From NCBI GenBank assembly GCA_930367215.1, contig OV884056.1, positions 286,050,067 to 286,114,066 on the forward strand: a DNA stretch of 64,000 bases, read 5' to 3'. Position 1 is the first letter of the stretch. Every line of letters starts with the position of its first letter. The translations under genes were made by a program, and so were the position numbers. Of the stretch, positions 23,926 through 34,910 are shown one piece after another. Under the pieces are notes generated by a model, which saw only the letters and a list, made by a program, of their open reading frames with translations, was not told where the DNA came from and did not search any database. This DNA comes from Pollenia angustigena. Its lineage: Eukaryota; Arthropoda; Insecta; Diptera; Polleniidae.

Positions 23926-24175
23926 TAGTTGGCCAAGCTCGACCATATGATGCCCCACATCACAGAATTTAGAGATGATGATAATAAAAAAAATTTCGGC
24001 ACAAAGAACTTTTACATGAATCTTAAAGTTATACCTAACCTAATTTTGATCTGACAGGCCCATTAATGCCCATGAGTCCCAAATAGGGTATGCTGTCGAA
24101 AATTTTTCTTCATATACTGTGGTGTAGGGTACCTAATGACCGGACTTGACCGACTATATTGGTATTTTGAATAAA
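23926..24175. mobile_element. Family A-related short repeat (copy 3)
   Basis: Both ends are inverted: tatagttggccaagctcgac ... ccccacatcacag on the left and tactgtggtgtagggtacct ... cttgaccgactata on the right. The interior (aagaacttttacatgaatct) matches 26035-26185. This is a small internally deleted relative of family A. Confidence 0.6.
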
Positions 24176-24239
24176 AAAATTTTTTAATTGTGTGTCATTT
24201 TTACAATTTCAAATTCTATCGGGCTTAAAAAAAATCGCC

Positions 24240-24582
24240 CTTTGACTTCAAGAACTTTAATACATTCACGTTAAAACTGTTTTCTCGCTGTGCCCTCTCT
24301 CAGTTAAAAAGCTCAACGAATGTAAAACACTGATGGGATTTGTGATACAATTGTACCAAATTTGGTACAATCGAAACTTTACTGGTACACTGGTACAATT
24401 CATAATTTTTTGGTACAATTTAAAACTTACAAATTTAAAAAAAATACCCATCAAGTTTTATCCTTGGCTCACTTTTCTCTTCAATAATATAATTTTAACA
24501 ACATATCTCAAGCCCTGACCAGAACTACCAGAACTACCAAAATTGCATAATTCTTAATTTGTGTTCATGATGTTCTACTAAC
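24240..24582. other. tggtaca-rich stretch, no gene
   Basis: tggtaca and its complement tgtacca recur between 24350 and 24420, forming local inverted repeats. A similar cluster is at 26230-26300. No coding content recognised. Confidence 0.35.
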
Positions 24583-25015
24583 ATCCCAATAAAAAATTTC
24601 ATCATTTTGCGAAGCACTAAAGGTACATTTAAAAAAATAAGCGCACAATTATGCGCTACGCAATAAGACATACAGAAATGCAGTAAAGTAAGTGAAAGAA
24701 CTCTCAACAACTTTTATTAAAAAAAAAAAAATATTCAAAGTGCTACGGCATTCCCTTACCACGAAGCAGGTTTGTAAGGGAGAGCACTAAAAAATAACTG
24801 TATCAAAACATTCAGTGTGTAAAGCTGATCGTTACATCCAACAATTTTTAGGTGCGCTGAATAATGCGCTTTATGTGTCAAAAATGTATTGCTTCAAAGT
24901 GGGAACTCGCCACATAAAATTCATGTCTTCCGTAAGCGCAATGGTAAGCGAAACTTTTATGTTTCTCCCTTACAAACCTGCTTCGTTGGAAGCTCCATTT
25001 TTTATTGGGATAGTA
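24583..25015. mobile_element. Inverted-repeat element (MITE candidate)
   Basis: The outer ends catcccaataaaaaatt (about 24583-24599) and ttttttattgggatag (about 25000-25015) are inverted. Further in, cacgaagcaggtttgtaagg (from about 24761) is the reverse complement of a segment ending near 24988. The inner arm of about 26 bp is almost perfect. The 94-codon frame across the right part is a by-product. Confidence 0.55.
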
Positions 25016-25394
25016 AGTACATACATAAGTACTTGTAGTTGTATTCCTGTAGGAAGCCTGGTGTCAAGAGTCTCCAAATCGCTACTTTTGTCGATTTAGT
25101 GACACTGTCTACACTTTTGTCTGCCTTTGACGAAAAAGGGAATTAGAGTCATGTTTGCTTCTTCTCTATTTTGTATACCCACACCAAAGAATGATAAAAC
25201 CAAGATTACACATTGCGCATGTTTACAAAATATAACTGATAATATGACGTCACATCAGGATTTTTTTACACATGTTTGTTTGCTTATGTTTCTATATTTA
25301 AGCTGTACTTATACGCTGATGTGACTTATGTAGGTGCATTTAATTTTTCATTTAATTTTTTAAAATTGAATGCGTCATCTTGTTTTGTTTGTAT
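25016..25394. other. No gene recognised
   Basis: Unremarkable sequence. tttgtatacccacaccaaag at 25170-25190 resembles a terminus of family A in reverse orientation, so this may be an older fragment. Confidence 0.3.
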
Positions 25395-26190
25395 CATGAC
25401 TCACACCACAATAGTGAGAGAGAAATACGCGTTTGTGCTTTTAGTATACCAATCGACTCAATATCATTTTCTGAATTGATTTTACGATGCCCTCAATCCG
25501 GGTGGCTGACAGGCCGGCTGGTTGTCTTTCTATGTAACCTTACGCGCAAAGTTCAAGTCGCAATTTTGAAGGTAATTTGATGAAATTTTTTACATTGGTT
25601 TCAATTCATAAGGACGAAGAGTGTTGAAAATAATAAGAATCGGTTCATAATTTCACATAGCCCCCATACAAATTTCTTTGCGGTGTAGTGTTTGTGCCTA
25701 TAAAGCATCTAATTATGTTAATATTTAGATTAAATTTGGGCCAAACTTTTTTTATTGCTATCTAAATTTTCTTACCAAATTTTATTGGAATCGGTTCACA
25801 TTTGACGATAGATAGATGCAAATACTACTCCCGGAAATTGCTTTTAATGCCATAGCTTCCTTATAAATGTTGGTATAGACATACAAATTGGCTACAATGA
25901 CTTTTCCGATAACAACTCTGTTATGAAGAATGTTATGCTGGTAGGTCCAGAATTACTATAGGCCCCACAAAAGAGCCGTTTCTAAGATCACTTGAGGGCA
26001 AACAAATCTCATATAGATCAATTTATTTAAATAATATTCGGAAAAAAGAACTTTCACATGAATCTTAACCTCATAACATAATTTTGTTCTGACGGGTCCA
26101 TGATTGCCCAAGGCTTCCAAATAGGGTACACTCCCGAAAATTTGTTTTTATATACTATGGTGTAGGGTATCAAATGGTTGGCTTGAATAA
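25395..26190 (-). mobile_element. Family A dispersed repeat, copy 4
   Basis: Reverse orientation: cacaccacaatagtgagaga at the left, then the complement of the ctgccagccagcc and gcgcacaaggttacat segments of copy 2, ending near tactatggtgtagggtat. Frames across it are not genes. Confidence 0.6.
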
Positions 26191-27580
26191 AAAAGTGTTA
26201 TGAATTATTACGTATGCTTTTTTATTTTATTGGGAAATTTTGGTACAATTTATGTCAATTTAGTACAATTTTTCTATTGAGTCGGTACAATTTAAAAATT
26301 GTCAGATCCCAACAGTGATGTGAATGTGTCTTTCAAACATGAAAAATCCCTTAAATTAATTTCCTCTTTTAATTCCCTGCAAAGTGTTTTTTTCTTCTCA
26401 AAAATATTTGAAATTTTCTTATGTTTATGTTTATTTATCTTTATCGATCATGTTGTTGCTGTTTTCTATCTTTTGATTTTATTGGTTGCAACAGGTGATC
26501 TTCTTTAATTAAAATATTTATTTCATACACATCATAATTTTACTTATTTTTTTTTCTCAAATTTATTTCTTTTACAATAAAAAAATTAAATTTTTTCTTT
26601 GAAAATACTTTAAAAAATACATTGTATTCAGGTCTGTCCCACAGAGCATTTACATTTTTATGTAACGTGTTGTTAAAGTGCAAAACACCTTAAAACTGAA
26701 ATGTTTTAATAGTTTCGTTGACTCACTTAAAAAAAAATATTTTTTATATTTGTTTAGTGACAAAAAGTTTTTTTTTTTGGTGTTTGGTGGCCCGTGTTAT
26801 TTTTTCAGTACAGGTTTCGTTAAAAAATTTAATATATTTTTTAAAAGATATTTATAAATAAGTTTTTTGTTTTACTGTTTGTTTTTTTTATTGGCACTAT
26901 GGCTTGATTTTGCCAAATTATTTTTTTAGTAGTTTTTTTGTAAAATAATATAAATAAATTCATGATTGTATTTAACTGTTCAGATTTTTTTTTAAATAAT
27001 GATTAATTGAAACTTATAATTTAGTTTATTCGTACTTTCGGGTTGGAAATGATTCATTTGAGAGTTATTTTTTTATTTTGTGAACAATCTGTTAAAAAAT
27101 TGGTAAAAATTAAGAACAAAGGCCGACTGAGTAAAAGTACGTTGATGATGCAGCAAACTTTTTAAATTTTAAATTTTATTTAAAGTAAAAACACGATAAG
27201 AACTAGTCAGAAATATAAAGTCTTATTTTATTTATTTGCTTTTACATAACACTGGCCTTTGAGGAATATTTCTAATTAATGTGAACAAATTGATCACATT
27301 AACGTAGTTAATTGTCCTTATTACACTATACAATAGGGTGCCTTGGTTAGCTGGCTCGTTAGATAAGTCGAAAAGAGGGAGTTTCCATTCCCATACAACT
27401 ACGCTAATTTGGCATGTTGTGCAATCTAAATAGAGAGTTTCCTAAATCTGAAAGCCCAAAACCAGATTCTATACTATCCTTAAACATAGTACCCTCCACT
27501 TCCCTAAAGAATTCCAGTTTTGGTATGTTGCCTCGTTCCTTTCGGTACGTGCTCTACATATTGTATTTTTATATAATCCT
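26191..27580. other. Very AT-rich DNA, no gene recognised
   Basis: Poly-T and poly-A tracts throughout, with no convincing frame or bounded repeat. Confidence 0.4.
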
Positions 27581-27582
27581 AC

Positions 27583-27830
27583 ACGCATAGAGAAAGCATT
27601 TTTCAATATTGTCACCTCCAACAAGAGCAGTTTTAACGAGATTTTTAACATATTTTAGTTTCTTTAACCATATTATTTACACCGGCAATTTTGGTTAAAT
27701 TAGTCCTCCATCCAGAAACGACAACCATGTTATGCCTCAAACATGTTATGGTTAAATACGACAATGATGGAGACAACCATATGATTTAATTAACCATAAT
27801 TTGTTTAAAAATTTTCTAGAAAAATCACGA
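27583..27830. repeat. Family D repeat copy
   Basis: Begins tacacgcatagagaaagcat and runs through ttaaccatattatttacacc and caaacatgttatggttaaat. It matches the repeat split at 11246-11461/18173-18430 in order and content. Confidence 0.55.
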
Positions 27831-27849
27831 ATTTGAAAAATGTTTTCCC

Positions 27850-28640
27850 TCTACACTGAAAAGACAAATCAATCCATCCGTACCTAAATCAAGGTGTTGT
27901 CAATAGTACTGTTAGCATGGATTTCCTTAATTAAGTACGGAATGCCTAATTCAAGTACGGATTATTAAAGTACCCTGTACTGAAAATAATCCAAAAACGG
28001 AATTGACTTAATTAAAAGTGAGATAAAATTAATCTTAAACTGTGCTTGATTCCAGATTTTCTAAGTTGGTTTAATCCCGATTCGTACTTTAACTTATCCG
28101 AAAGGGAGATAAGATTGATTCTTACCAAAACACTTACCCCAGAGAACCAAAGAAAAAGAGAATATTATTATTTACTTACAAGTTAGACATGTTTAATTCA
28201 CTTTTGTTATATTCCGCCTTTGGTTTTAAGAAGAATTCCCAATTATAAGACACCAGTACCAAGTAGTTCATTTTAGGTTAAAATAAACAAAAGTGGACAT
28301 ACGTTGTTATTCCCCTGCGGAAAATTTGTGTCAATTGGTCCAACAGACTGGTCTTGGGATTTGTGAAAACAGAACCAGTACAAAAGGAAAGAACTCATGA
28401 CCAGTGAAAGGAAAAAAAAAAATCATTTAACTGGTTTATAAAGAACAAAAAGGTTAAAAAGTAATGAATACCAGTACAGTATTCACGGATGGTGTGACAC
28501 ATTTTTTGGGACTTTCTAAAATTTGGTTCTTGAATAAAGTTGTAGGACTTGTTTTATTGAAAATATACTTCATTGTATTAAAATAATTGAAAATATATGT
28601 GTAAATGGATCCCCTCCAATGACAACCGCATGTTAAAGTG
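27850..28640. other. gtacgga-rich stretch, otherwise nothing recognised
   Basis: Between 27860 and 28110 the motifs gtacggat / atccgtac / aagtacgg recur in both orientations, suggesting an eroded inverted-repeat element. 28140-28640 shows nothing recognisable. Confidence 0.35.
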
Positions 28641-28868
28641 ATAGGTCTTAAGTGGGGAACAGAATAGTCGCTGTAGTAAAACGTTACGAATAGCGCTGCA
28701 AGCTGTCAAAAGTTAAAAACAGCAGTTTCAAAGTAGTGTCAACACAATAAGTAGTTGTTGCAGTTGAAGTTGAAGCGCAAAATTCGAAATTTTGAACTTT
28801 GTTGCGCCATAGAGGATTTGTAAGTATCAGCTACTACTTCAACTTCTTTATTCTGTTCCAGGCCTTAT
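28641..28868. mobile_element. Small inverted-repeat element (MITE candidate)
   Basis: ataggtcttaagtggggaac ... agaata at the left, against tattctgttccaggccttat at the right (28849-28868), is an imperfect inverted terminal repeat with an 11-bp perfect inner part (ggaacagaata). No clear TSD. Confidence 0.4.
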
Positions 28869-29061
28869 TCATAGAAAGTCTTAAAACTAGAACCGGTCGC
28901 TACCACCAAAGGCCTATCACGGGACTACTTTGGTTTCAGTTCGTTTCCCTCTAGGGTTAAGGCAGCCACAAAGGTTGTATGTTTTTCAAACTATTATAAA
29001 ATTTAGAAAAAATAGAATATGAAAATTATTTATTTTTATAAGTTATTTTTCTTATATTAAC

Positions 29062-29519
29062 AATTGAAGCACAGCCGCGAATAACGTTGTAAGAGCCACT
29101 TTTTCCAAAATCGGTTTTTATTTGCAAATTATCGTTAACATTACTCTCTTACATTGTTTTAATATCATATCATCTAAAATTATGCACCTTAACCTCTTCA
29201 AAATGCGATACAACATTTATTAAAGACATTATTTTTAAGAACGTTGTAAGCTACTAAAAAAATGATACAATTTGTTGGTTTTGCAAATTGGAATAACTTT
29301 TTAAAAGCCGCTTGCATAGTGGAAAAACGTTTTAAATGACAAATTTAAAAATTTGCAAATTTGCATGTTATTTTAAATTCAAATTTCTTGATTTTTTTGC
29401 ATACTAGTTCTTATTATCATTATTTTGAAAATCTAAAAAGAAATTAAACATAAGTAATCCTGCCTTTTAAAAACGTCGCTCTCCTGAAAAATAACGTTAT
29501 TCGCGGCTATGCTTCAATT
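29062..29519. mobile_element. MITE with ~26-bp terminal inverted repeats
   Basis: attgaagcacagccgcgaat at the left, continuing aacgtt, is the inverse of the right end ending gcttcaat at about 29519, with one difference over 26 bp. The interior is AT-rich and noncoding. Confidence 0.65.
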
Positions 29520-29525
29520 ACACTA

Positions 29526-29893
29526 CGTGACAGTTTTTTGACCAAATGAATCCGAATGTAAAATTGTCCGCTGAATCCGAATATGAAGTCAGAATTGTCA
29601 AAAGTAGAACAGTTTCCAAAATAACCGTTATTTGTGGGTTTAAAAAAGATGATGTGACTGAAATGCAAATATCTTCAAAAATTAAAAAAGTCTTTCACCT
29701 AAAAAAAAGAAATGCATAATTGGTTTAAAATTTTGAAGAAATTTGCATTTAAATTACATCATATTTTTAAAACACAAATAATTATTTTGGAATATCTCAA
29801 AAACTGTTCAACATTTGACAATTCTGACTTCATATTTGGATTAAGCGGACAATTTTACATAAAGATTAGGTGTCAGATTGATTTGGTCACGAC
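29526..29893. mobile_element. Foldback MITE with ~85-bp arms
   Basis: gaccaaatgaatccgaatgt onward (29537-29620) is inverted at 29803-29890, including aatatgaagtcagaattgtc against its complement. Arms of about 85 bp flank a ~180-bp spacer. It lies only a few bases from the preceding MITE. Confidence 0.65.
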
Positions 29894-30130
29894 TTTGTTT
29901 AAAATTTGTCAAGTAGTGTTATTAATTATTTTATATTATAACAATTATTTTTCGAATGTGATCAATGAATCCAATTTCAACTTATAAAGCTTTCTTGCAA
30001 TAGTCCTATTCTCTCAATATTTCACATACTTTTTTGCTTAATATTTCTAAAATAAAAGCTTTACTAAAAACTTTGTTATTATAAGTTTTGATCAATATTC
30101 CGATTTTTTTAAATACTTTCCTCTGTGCAG

Positions 30131-30235
30131 GCTTTCAAGGCCATTTACTTAATGTAAATAAAACATCTTTTATTTAGAAAATATCTTTTATTCTTAAATA
30201 TCTTTTATTTACAATAAATAAATAACCTTGAAACT
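30131..30235. repeat. ~100-bp palindromic stretch
   Basis: tttcaaggccattta at the left faces taaataaccttgaaa at the right, around repeated atatcttttatt segments. Probably a tiny MITE. Confidence 0.4.
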
Positions 30236-30742
30236 GTTCAAAGTTTTATACTAAATAATTTTGAAATTATCAAAAATCTTTTGAGAAATTCTTAAATTTC
30301 CATAAATTTTACAACGATCTCACAAGATATTAATTACACATATAAAGAAAAAGCAAGAAAAAGTGCTATATACGGCTGTGCCGAATCTTTGATACCCTCC
30401 ACCGAGAGTAAGAATATTTCAGGATTGGGCTTTTAATGAGATCTATGAATTAGACTATGGGATAAATTTGAACTTTTGTCTTGATCTTTGATGACCACCA
30501 ATATATATATTTTATCATAACTTAGGAAGGGGTTTCTCAATTTTATTATTAATAGCTAAATAGCTTTAAATAAAATTGTCTTTAAGTCGTTCAAATATAA
30601 TTTTCTTATATACTGAACGGTTTCGGAATAATTCAATTCGCAATAATAAACATTTTGTTTCTTTTTTTTGGCAAAATTCTAAAATTTTTATATTCTAAAA
30701 AATAACACAGTGCAACACGAAAAAAAAACCATAAACGGACAC

Positions 30743-32147
30743 CACTACGTGATAAAAGACCAAAAAAAAAAAGACCCGTGTCTCCCAGTTTTGCCCAAAG
30801 CTATGCACTTTTTTTTATGGCCCCCCCCCCAAAGATTTGGGGCCACGGTGTCATTTTTGCAAAAAAAAAAATTGATAATTTTCTCAGGCTCATATCTTGC
30901 AAACCCAGTTTTGCCCAAAGTTATGCACTTTTTTTATGGGCCCCCAAAGATTTGGGGCCTCGATGGCATTTTTGCAGAAAAGGGATCATTTTCTCAGGCT
31001 CATATCTTGCAAACCAACCGGAATTTTGATTTACCCTCTGACACAAATTTGTAGCTTTTGTCATAAAGAACGAAAATTGTGAACATATAAAATCAGAAAA
31101 ACATCATCTTCAAGATTAAAATCGCAAAAAACCTTAAAAATTTTATTTTTTTTTACCTTTTTTCTCCTGTTCAGGTCTATAGGTAGCAAACCGTTCAAAA
31201 TTCAAGGAAACAGTCAACCACACAAATGTACCTAAGATCTCCATAAACAACTTTTTGGAGCATATGAACTTCCTAAGAATGATTCTTAACACCGTTTAGT
31301 TAGCGCTTATGTAGCCACAAAAGTGAAAAATTTCCCGAAAACTTTTTAATTTTATTAGTTTTTTCTTTCCTTCAACATTGAGATACTATGCTATCTATAA
31401 CCATCTACGGACACCACTACGTGATAAAAGACCAAAAAATAAATGACCCGTGTCTCCCAGTTTTTCCCAAAGTCATGCACTTTTTTTATGGGCTCCCAAA
31501 GATTTGGGGCCTCGGTGTCATTTTTGCAAAAAAGTGATAATTTTCACAGGCTCATATCTTGCAAACCGTTCGGAATATTGATTTACCCTCTGAGACAAAC
31601 TTACAGCTCTTGTCATAAAGAAAATCAAAAAAACTTCATCTTCAAGATTTTTGTGGCAGATTGTTTTCTTGAATTTTGAACGGTTTGCTACCTATGGACC
31701 TGAACAGGGGGAAAAAGGTAAAAAAAAAATTCGAATTTTTTTAAGTTTTTTGCGATTTTTATCTTAAAGATGAAGCTTTTTTGTTTTAATATGTTCACAG
31801 GTTTTGTTCCTTATGGCAAGATATACAGCTTTGTATCAGATGGTAAATCAATATTCCGAACGCTTTGCAAGATATGAGCCTGAGAAAATTATCAATTTTT
31901 TTTGCAAAAATTACACCGTGGCCCCAAATCTTTGGGGGGGGGGGCCATAAAAAATGTGCATGACTTTGGGCAAAACTGGGAGACACGGGTCTTTTTTTTT
32001 GGTCTTTTATCAATTATCAATTTTTTTGCAAAAATTTCACCGTGGCCCCAAATCTTTGGAGGGGGGGGGGGGGCATAAAAAATGTGCATGACTTTGGGCA
32101 AAACTGGGAGACACGGGTCTTTTTTTTTGGTCTTTTATCACGTAGTG
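30743..32147. mobile_element. DNA element with long, internally duplicated inverted arms
   Basis: cactacgtgataaaagacca at the left is inverted at the right, ending cgtagtg at 32147. The arms extend through acccgtgtctcccagttttg and atggccccccccccaaagat and include repeated cattttttgcaaaaa and ggctcatatcttgcaaac blocks. The arm sequence occurs twice in tandem at the left (about 30780-31015), again forward at 31415-31570, and twice inverted at the right. Homopolymer G/C runs of 7-12 lie in each arm. The many overlapping frames share one repeated peptide and are by-products of the arms. No transposase seen. Confidence 0.7.
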
Positions 32148-32440
32148 ACTTAAAAAATTACACACAGTGTAATAAAATATTTTAAATGAAAGAAACTTAA
32201 TACTTTTATAACATTTTTTAAAACTACGAATATTCCAAATAAATAAAACTTTATTTTATATAAATCAAGGATTAAATATTGATTTATTAAAAATTTTGTG
32301 AAATATCACGATTTTAGCAAAAATTGAGCTTTGAAGAGTGTGAATTATTCCGAAACCGTTAAGTATATAAAAAAGGACGACTAAAATACTATTTCAAGTT
32401 ATTTAGCGTTTCTTGTAAAAACAATTAGGTAACCCTTTCT

Positions 32441-33697
32441 AAAGCTGGGATCACGCGATTGTCGCAAATGCACCAATATGACACAATTTTTATTGTGTTT
32501 TACTGACGCACAATGTTCCCTTGTGATATTTAACTTATGAAATAACAACTTATAAAATATATTACTAACATTTTTCTGCGGCTGTCAATTTTTTACTCTC
32601 TGGTACTCACTAAGGCAGCTCATACACTCAGGGTGATCTGATTTTTTTGAGCTCCATCGCCAAACCGGATGTCAGAAATCGCCAAAAATCGCCAAAAATC
32701 GCCAAACGTCGATTTTGTTCAGTTTTTGTAAAATTTTCTTTTTTTTTAAATTAAATTTTGCATACAAAAAACGCTAGTTTAATTTTTCAGTCAAAAATCG
32801 CCAAAAACTAAGAAAAAATACAAAAAAGTCGCCGAAGTAAATTTTGTTTTGTTTCTGTAATTTTTTTTTTAATTAAATAAAATGGAGATTATATTCATAT
32901 GTATTCAGCTAAAAACTTAAATTAAGTACACAAGTCTATAATATCGTACACTTCAGCCTCACCGATTTCATTACTGGAGTTTTGACCTACATACTTATAG
33001 AATTAAATAGTGACTGAATATAAAATTCACTTAATATGTTTTTTTATATTAGTAATGATAACAAAAAATTACAAGTTGTTAAACAAAATCGCCGAAATAA
33101 TATAAATGCTAAAAATAGCCAAGTTAATCGCCAGTTATATCAGAAATCGCCATAAAAGTCGCCAGTCGCCAAATGGGAAATCCCATCGCCAGACACGTTT
33201 CAAAATCGCCACGTTTGGCGAGAAATCGCCATATCTGACAGCCCTGCATACACTTGAAATAAAAATGTTCAATTTTACGTATTGTACTATTATATCGCCA
33301 ATGTGTATGTGATAATCGAAGGTGGCACAATATATTGGCAACAATCAAAAGACTTGCTTTTATTGCACAACGAAAAGAATGTGAAATGTGTTGGCCGCAT
33401 TGTACAATGCTGTTTATGTTATTTCAAAGAAAATTTATTGAAAAATGGAAAATATTGGCGCGTATTGTGCTGTATGATTGCCGCACAAGAACACAAATAA
33501 TATTGGTGCAGTTTTGTTATTTTTATTGACGCGCGGTTGCATAGCAAACAGTAACACGATTGCCGCACCAGGGTTGCGTTTGATTGGTAAAAGTAAGCAC
33601 AATATTGTCCTCGATTGATAATGAGCCATTTACACGATTGAGGTATAAAAAAGTATGAAAATTGGTGCATTGCGGCAATCGTGTGATCCCAGCTTTA
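32441..33697. mobile_element. Inverted-repeat DNA element carrying a nested hAT MITE
   Basis: taaagctgggatcac then gcgattgtcgc at the left (from about 32440) faces gcggcaatcgtgtgatccca gcttta at the right (to 33697). The terminal inverted repeat is about 37 bp with a few mismatches. Internal segments include several ttgccgca/gcacaat motifs. The element is interrupted by the hAT MITE at 32629-33246. Confidence 0.7.
32629..33246. mobile_element. hAT MITE with 8-bp TSD and aaaatcgcca repeats
   Basis: The left end cagggtgatctgat and right end atatctgacagccctg are imperfect inverted repeats with the CAGGG form typical of hAT elements. The flanking 8 bp catacact is perfect on both sides (32621-32628 and 33247-33254). 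Both halves carry arrays of tcgccaaaaa / aaatcgcca, about 20 copies in total. No coding content. Confidence 0.85.
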
Positions 33698-34204
33698 GTT
33701 ATAATAAAATTGGTGGAACAGCTTCTTCGAAATCCGCAAATTTTAGAAAAAAGTAAAAAAAAAATTCGATTTGGAAAATTCTGTTCCAAAAGAGCGCTTG
33801 ATATGACCCATAAGAAATTTTGGACCGATTATCAGAAAATAAGAAAAATTTTATTACAATCGGTGCATTGCGCCATCAATTAATATTAGATTTTCTACCA
33901 GAAATATAAATTTTTGAGGCTGCTTGGTCCACATTTGTACTTATAACTCTTTTCCTATGTACCGATTGTGTGCTGGATTTCAATCCCAAACTGCTTAGGA
34001 GCACTAGAAAGAGTTCCTTGCTTTTGAGTTGTTCGAAAGTGAGTGTGATTTCAACAGACAGAGATACGGACATACTTAAATCATCTTAAAATTTCTCAAG
34101 GTCCCAGAACTTATGGGAAATATTGAATATTGAAAAAGTTTCACACCGAATGACAAACATAGTACCCAAAAATTCACCACTAGTGATGAAGGGTATTTAA
34201 AAAA

Positions 34205-34351
34205 CCGCCAAAAATAAAAACCTAAATATTTGACGCTTCTCGCCTAACCACTACTTTTATTAACGATTTGTTTGATTTTGTATTACGTTTGCTAGATTAA
34301 ACAGCGTTTTACAATTGATTTAATACATTATATGAAAAGTTTATTAGAAAT
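34205..34351. other. Short spacer, nothing recognised
   Basis: AT-rich spacer between family B copy 4 and the next MITE. Confidence 0.3.
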
Positions 34352-34586
34352 TAAGGCGGCATTTATGCGATGTCTTTTCAGACATTTCTAACAAACACGT
34401 TTGTTTTGTTTTTAGGCGATCCGGTTAGAGAAGAAAGAGGGGTTGCCAGGCAGACCCGAAAAGAGTTTTCATGTTTGTCTATATGGAGGTATCTGAACAT
34501 TAAATAATTAGACATAAAAACAGACATGTTTGTAAATATATCGTGAACAGAAATATCTGAAAAGACATCGTATAAATATCGCCTTA
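34352..34586. mobile_element. 235-bp MITE with 38-bp inverted repeats
   Basis: taaggcggcatttatgcgat followed by gtcttttcagacatttct at the left is inverted at 34549-34586 with about four differences over 38 bp. No coding content. Confidence 0.75.
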
Positions 34587-34910
34587 GTTTATTTAGTCAG
34601 CAAAAACTGTTTACAACCATGTTAGAGGTTAATCAATTTAGGTGGTCACGCTTTTTTCGAACTAATTCATCAAATATTTGTTAAGTGTGAACACACCTTT
34701 ACTCATCTTTAAAATTAGATGTCAAATTAATTGGCATATAAAAATAAAAATCTTTACAAAAAAGAAAAAAAAAACAATGCATTAAAATTGAAAAGAAATT
34801 TTGTAAACAAAAAACCAACTAAATTAAAAAAATGATAAGAATCACTAAATTTAAAATAGAATAAAATTTGAAAAAGAAATTTACAAAATAAAATTAAAAA
34901 AAACAACTTT

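Larger units (their letters stand above)
30345..34204 (+). mobile_element. Family B repeat, copy 4, split by nested elements
   Basis: The hairpin end (acggctgtgccga, then ctttgataccctccaccg) lies at 30360-30405. The opposite end, with ggatttcaatcccaaactgc, agtttcacac and gatgaagggtat, lies at about 33915-34204. The material between is largely two inserted inverted-repeat elements (30743-32147 and 32441-33697). Treating both ends as one element is inference from orientation and order. Confidence 0.5.

Noticed and set aside
30710..32101. Overlapping frames of 61-114 codons on both strands sharing a peptide
   Set aside because: All come from the repeated inverted arms of one element, in several frames at once, with homopolymer runs.
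33106..33883. Cluster of overlapping 60-90-codon frames on both strands
   Set aside because: They lie in the terminal and repeat-rich parts of inverted-repeat elements and overlap in many frames without any recognised motif.
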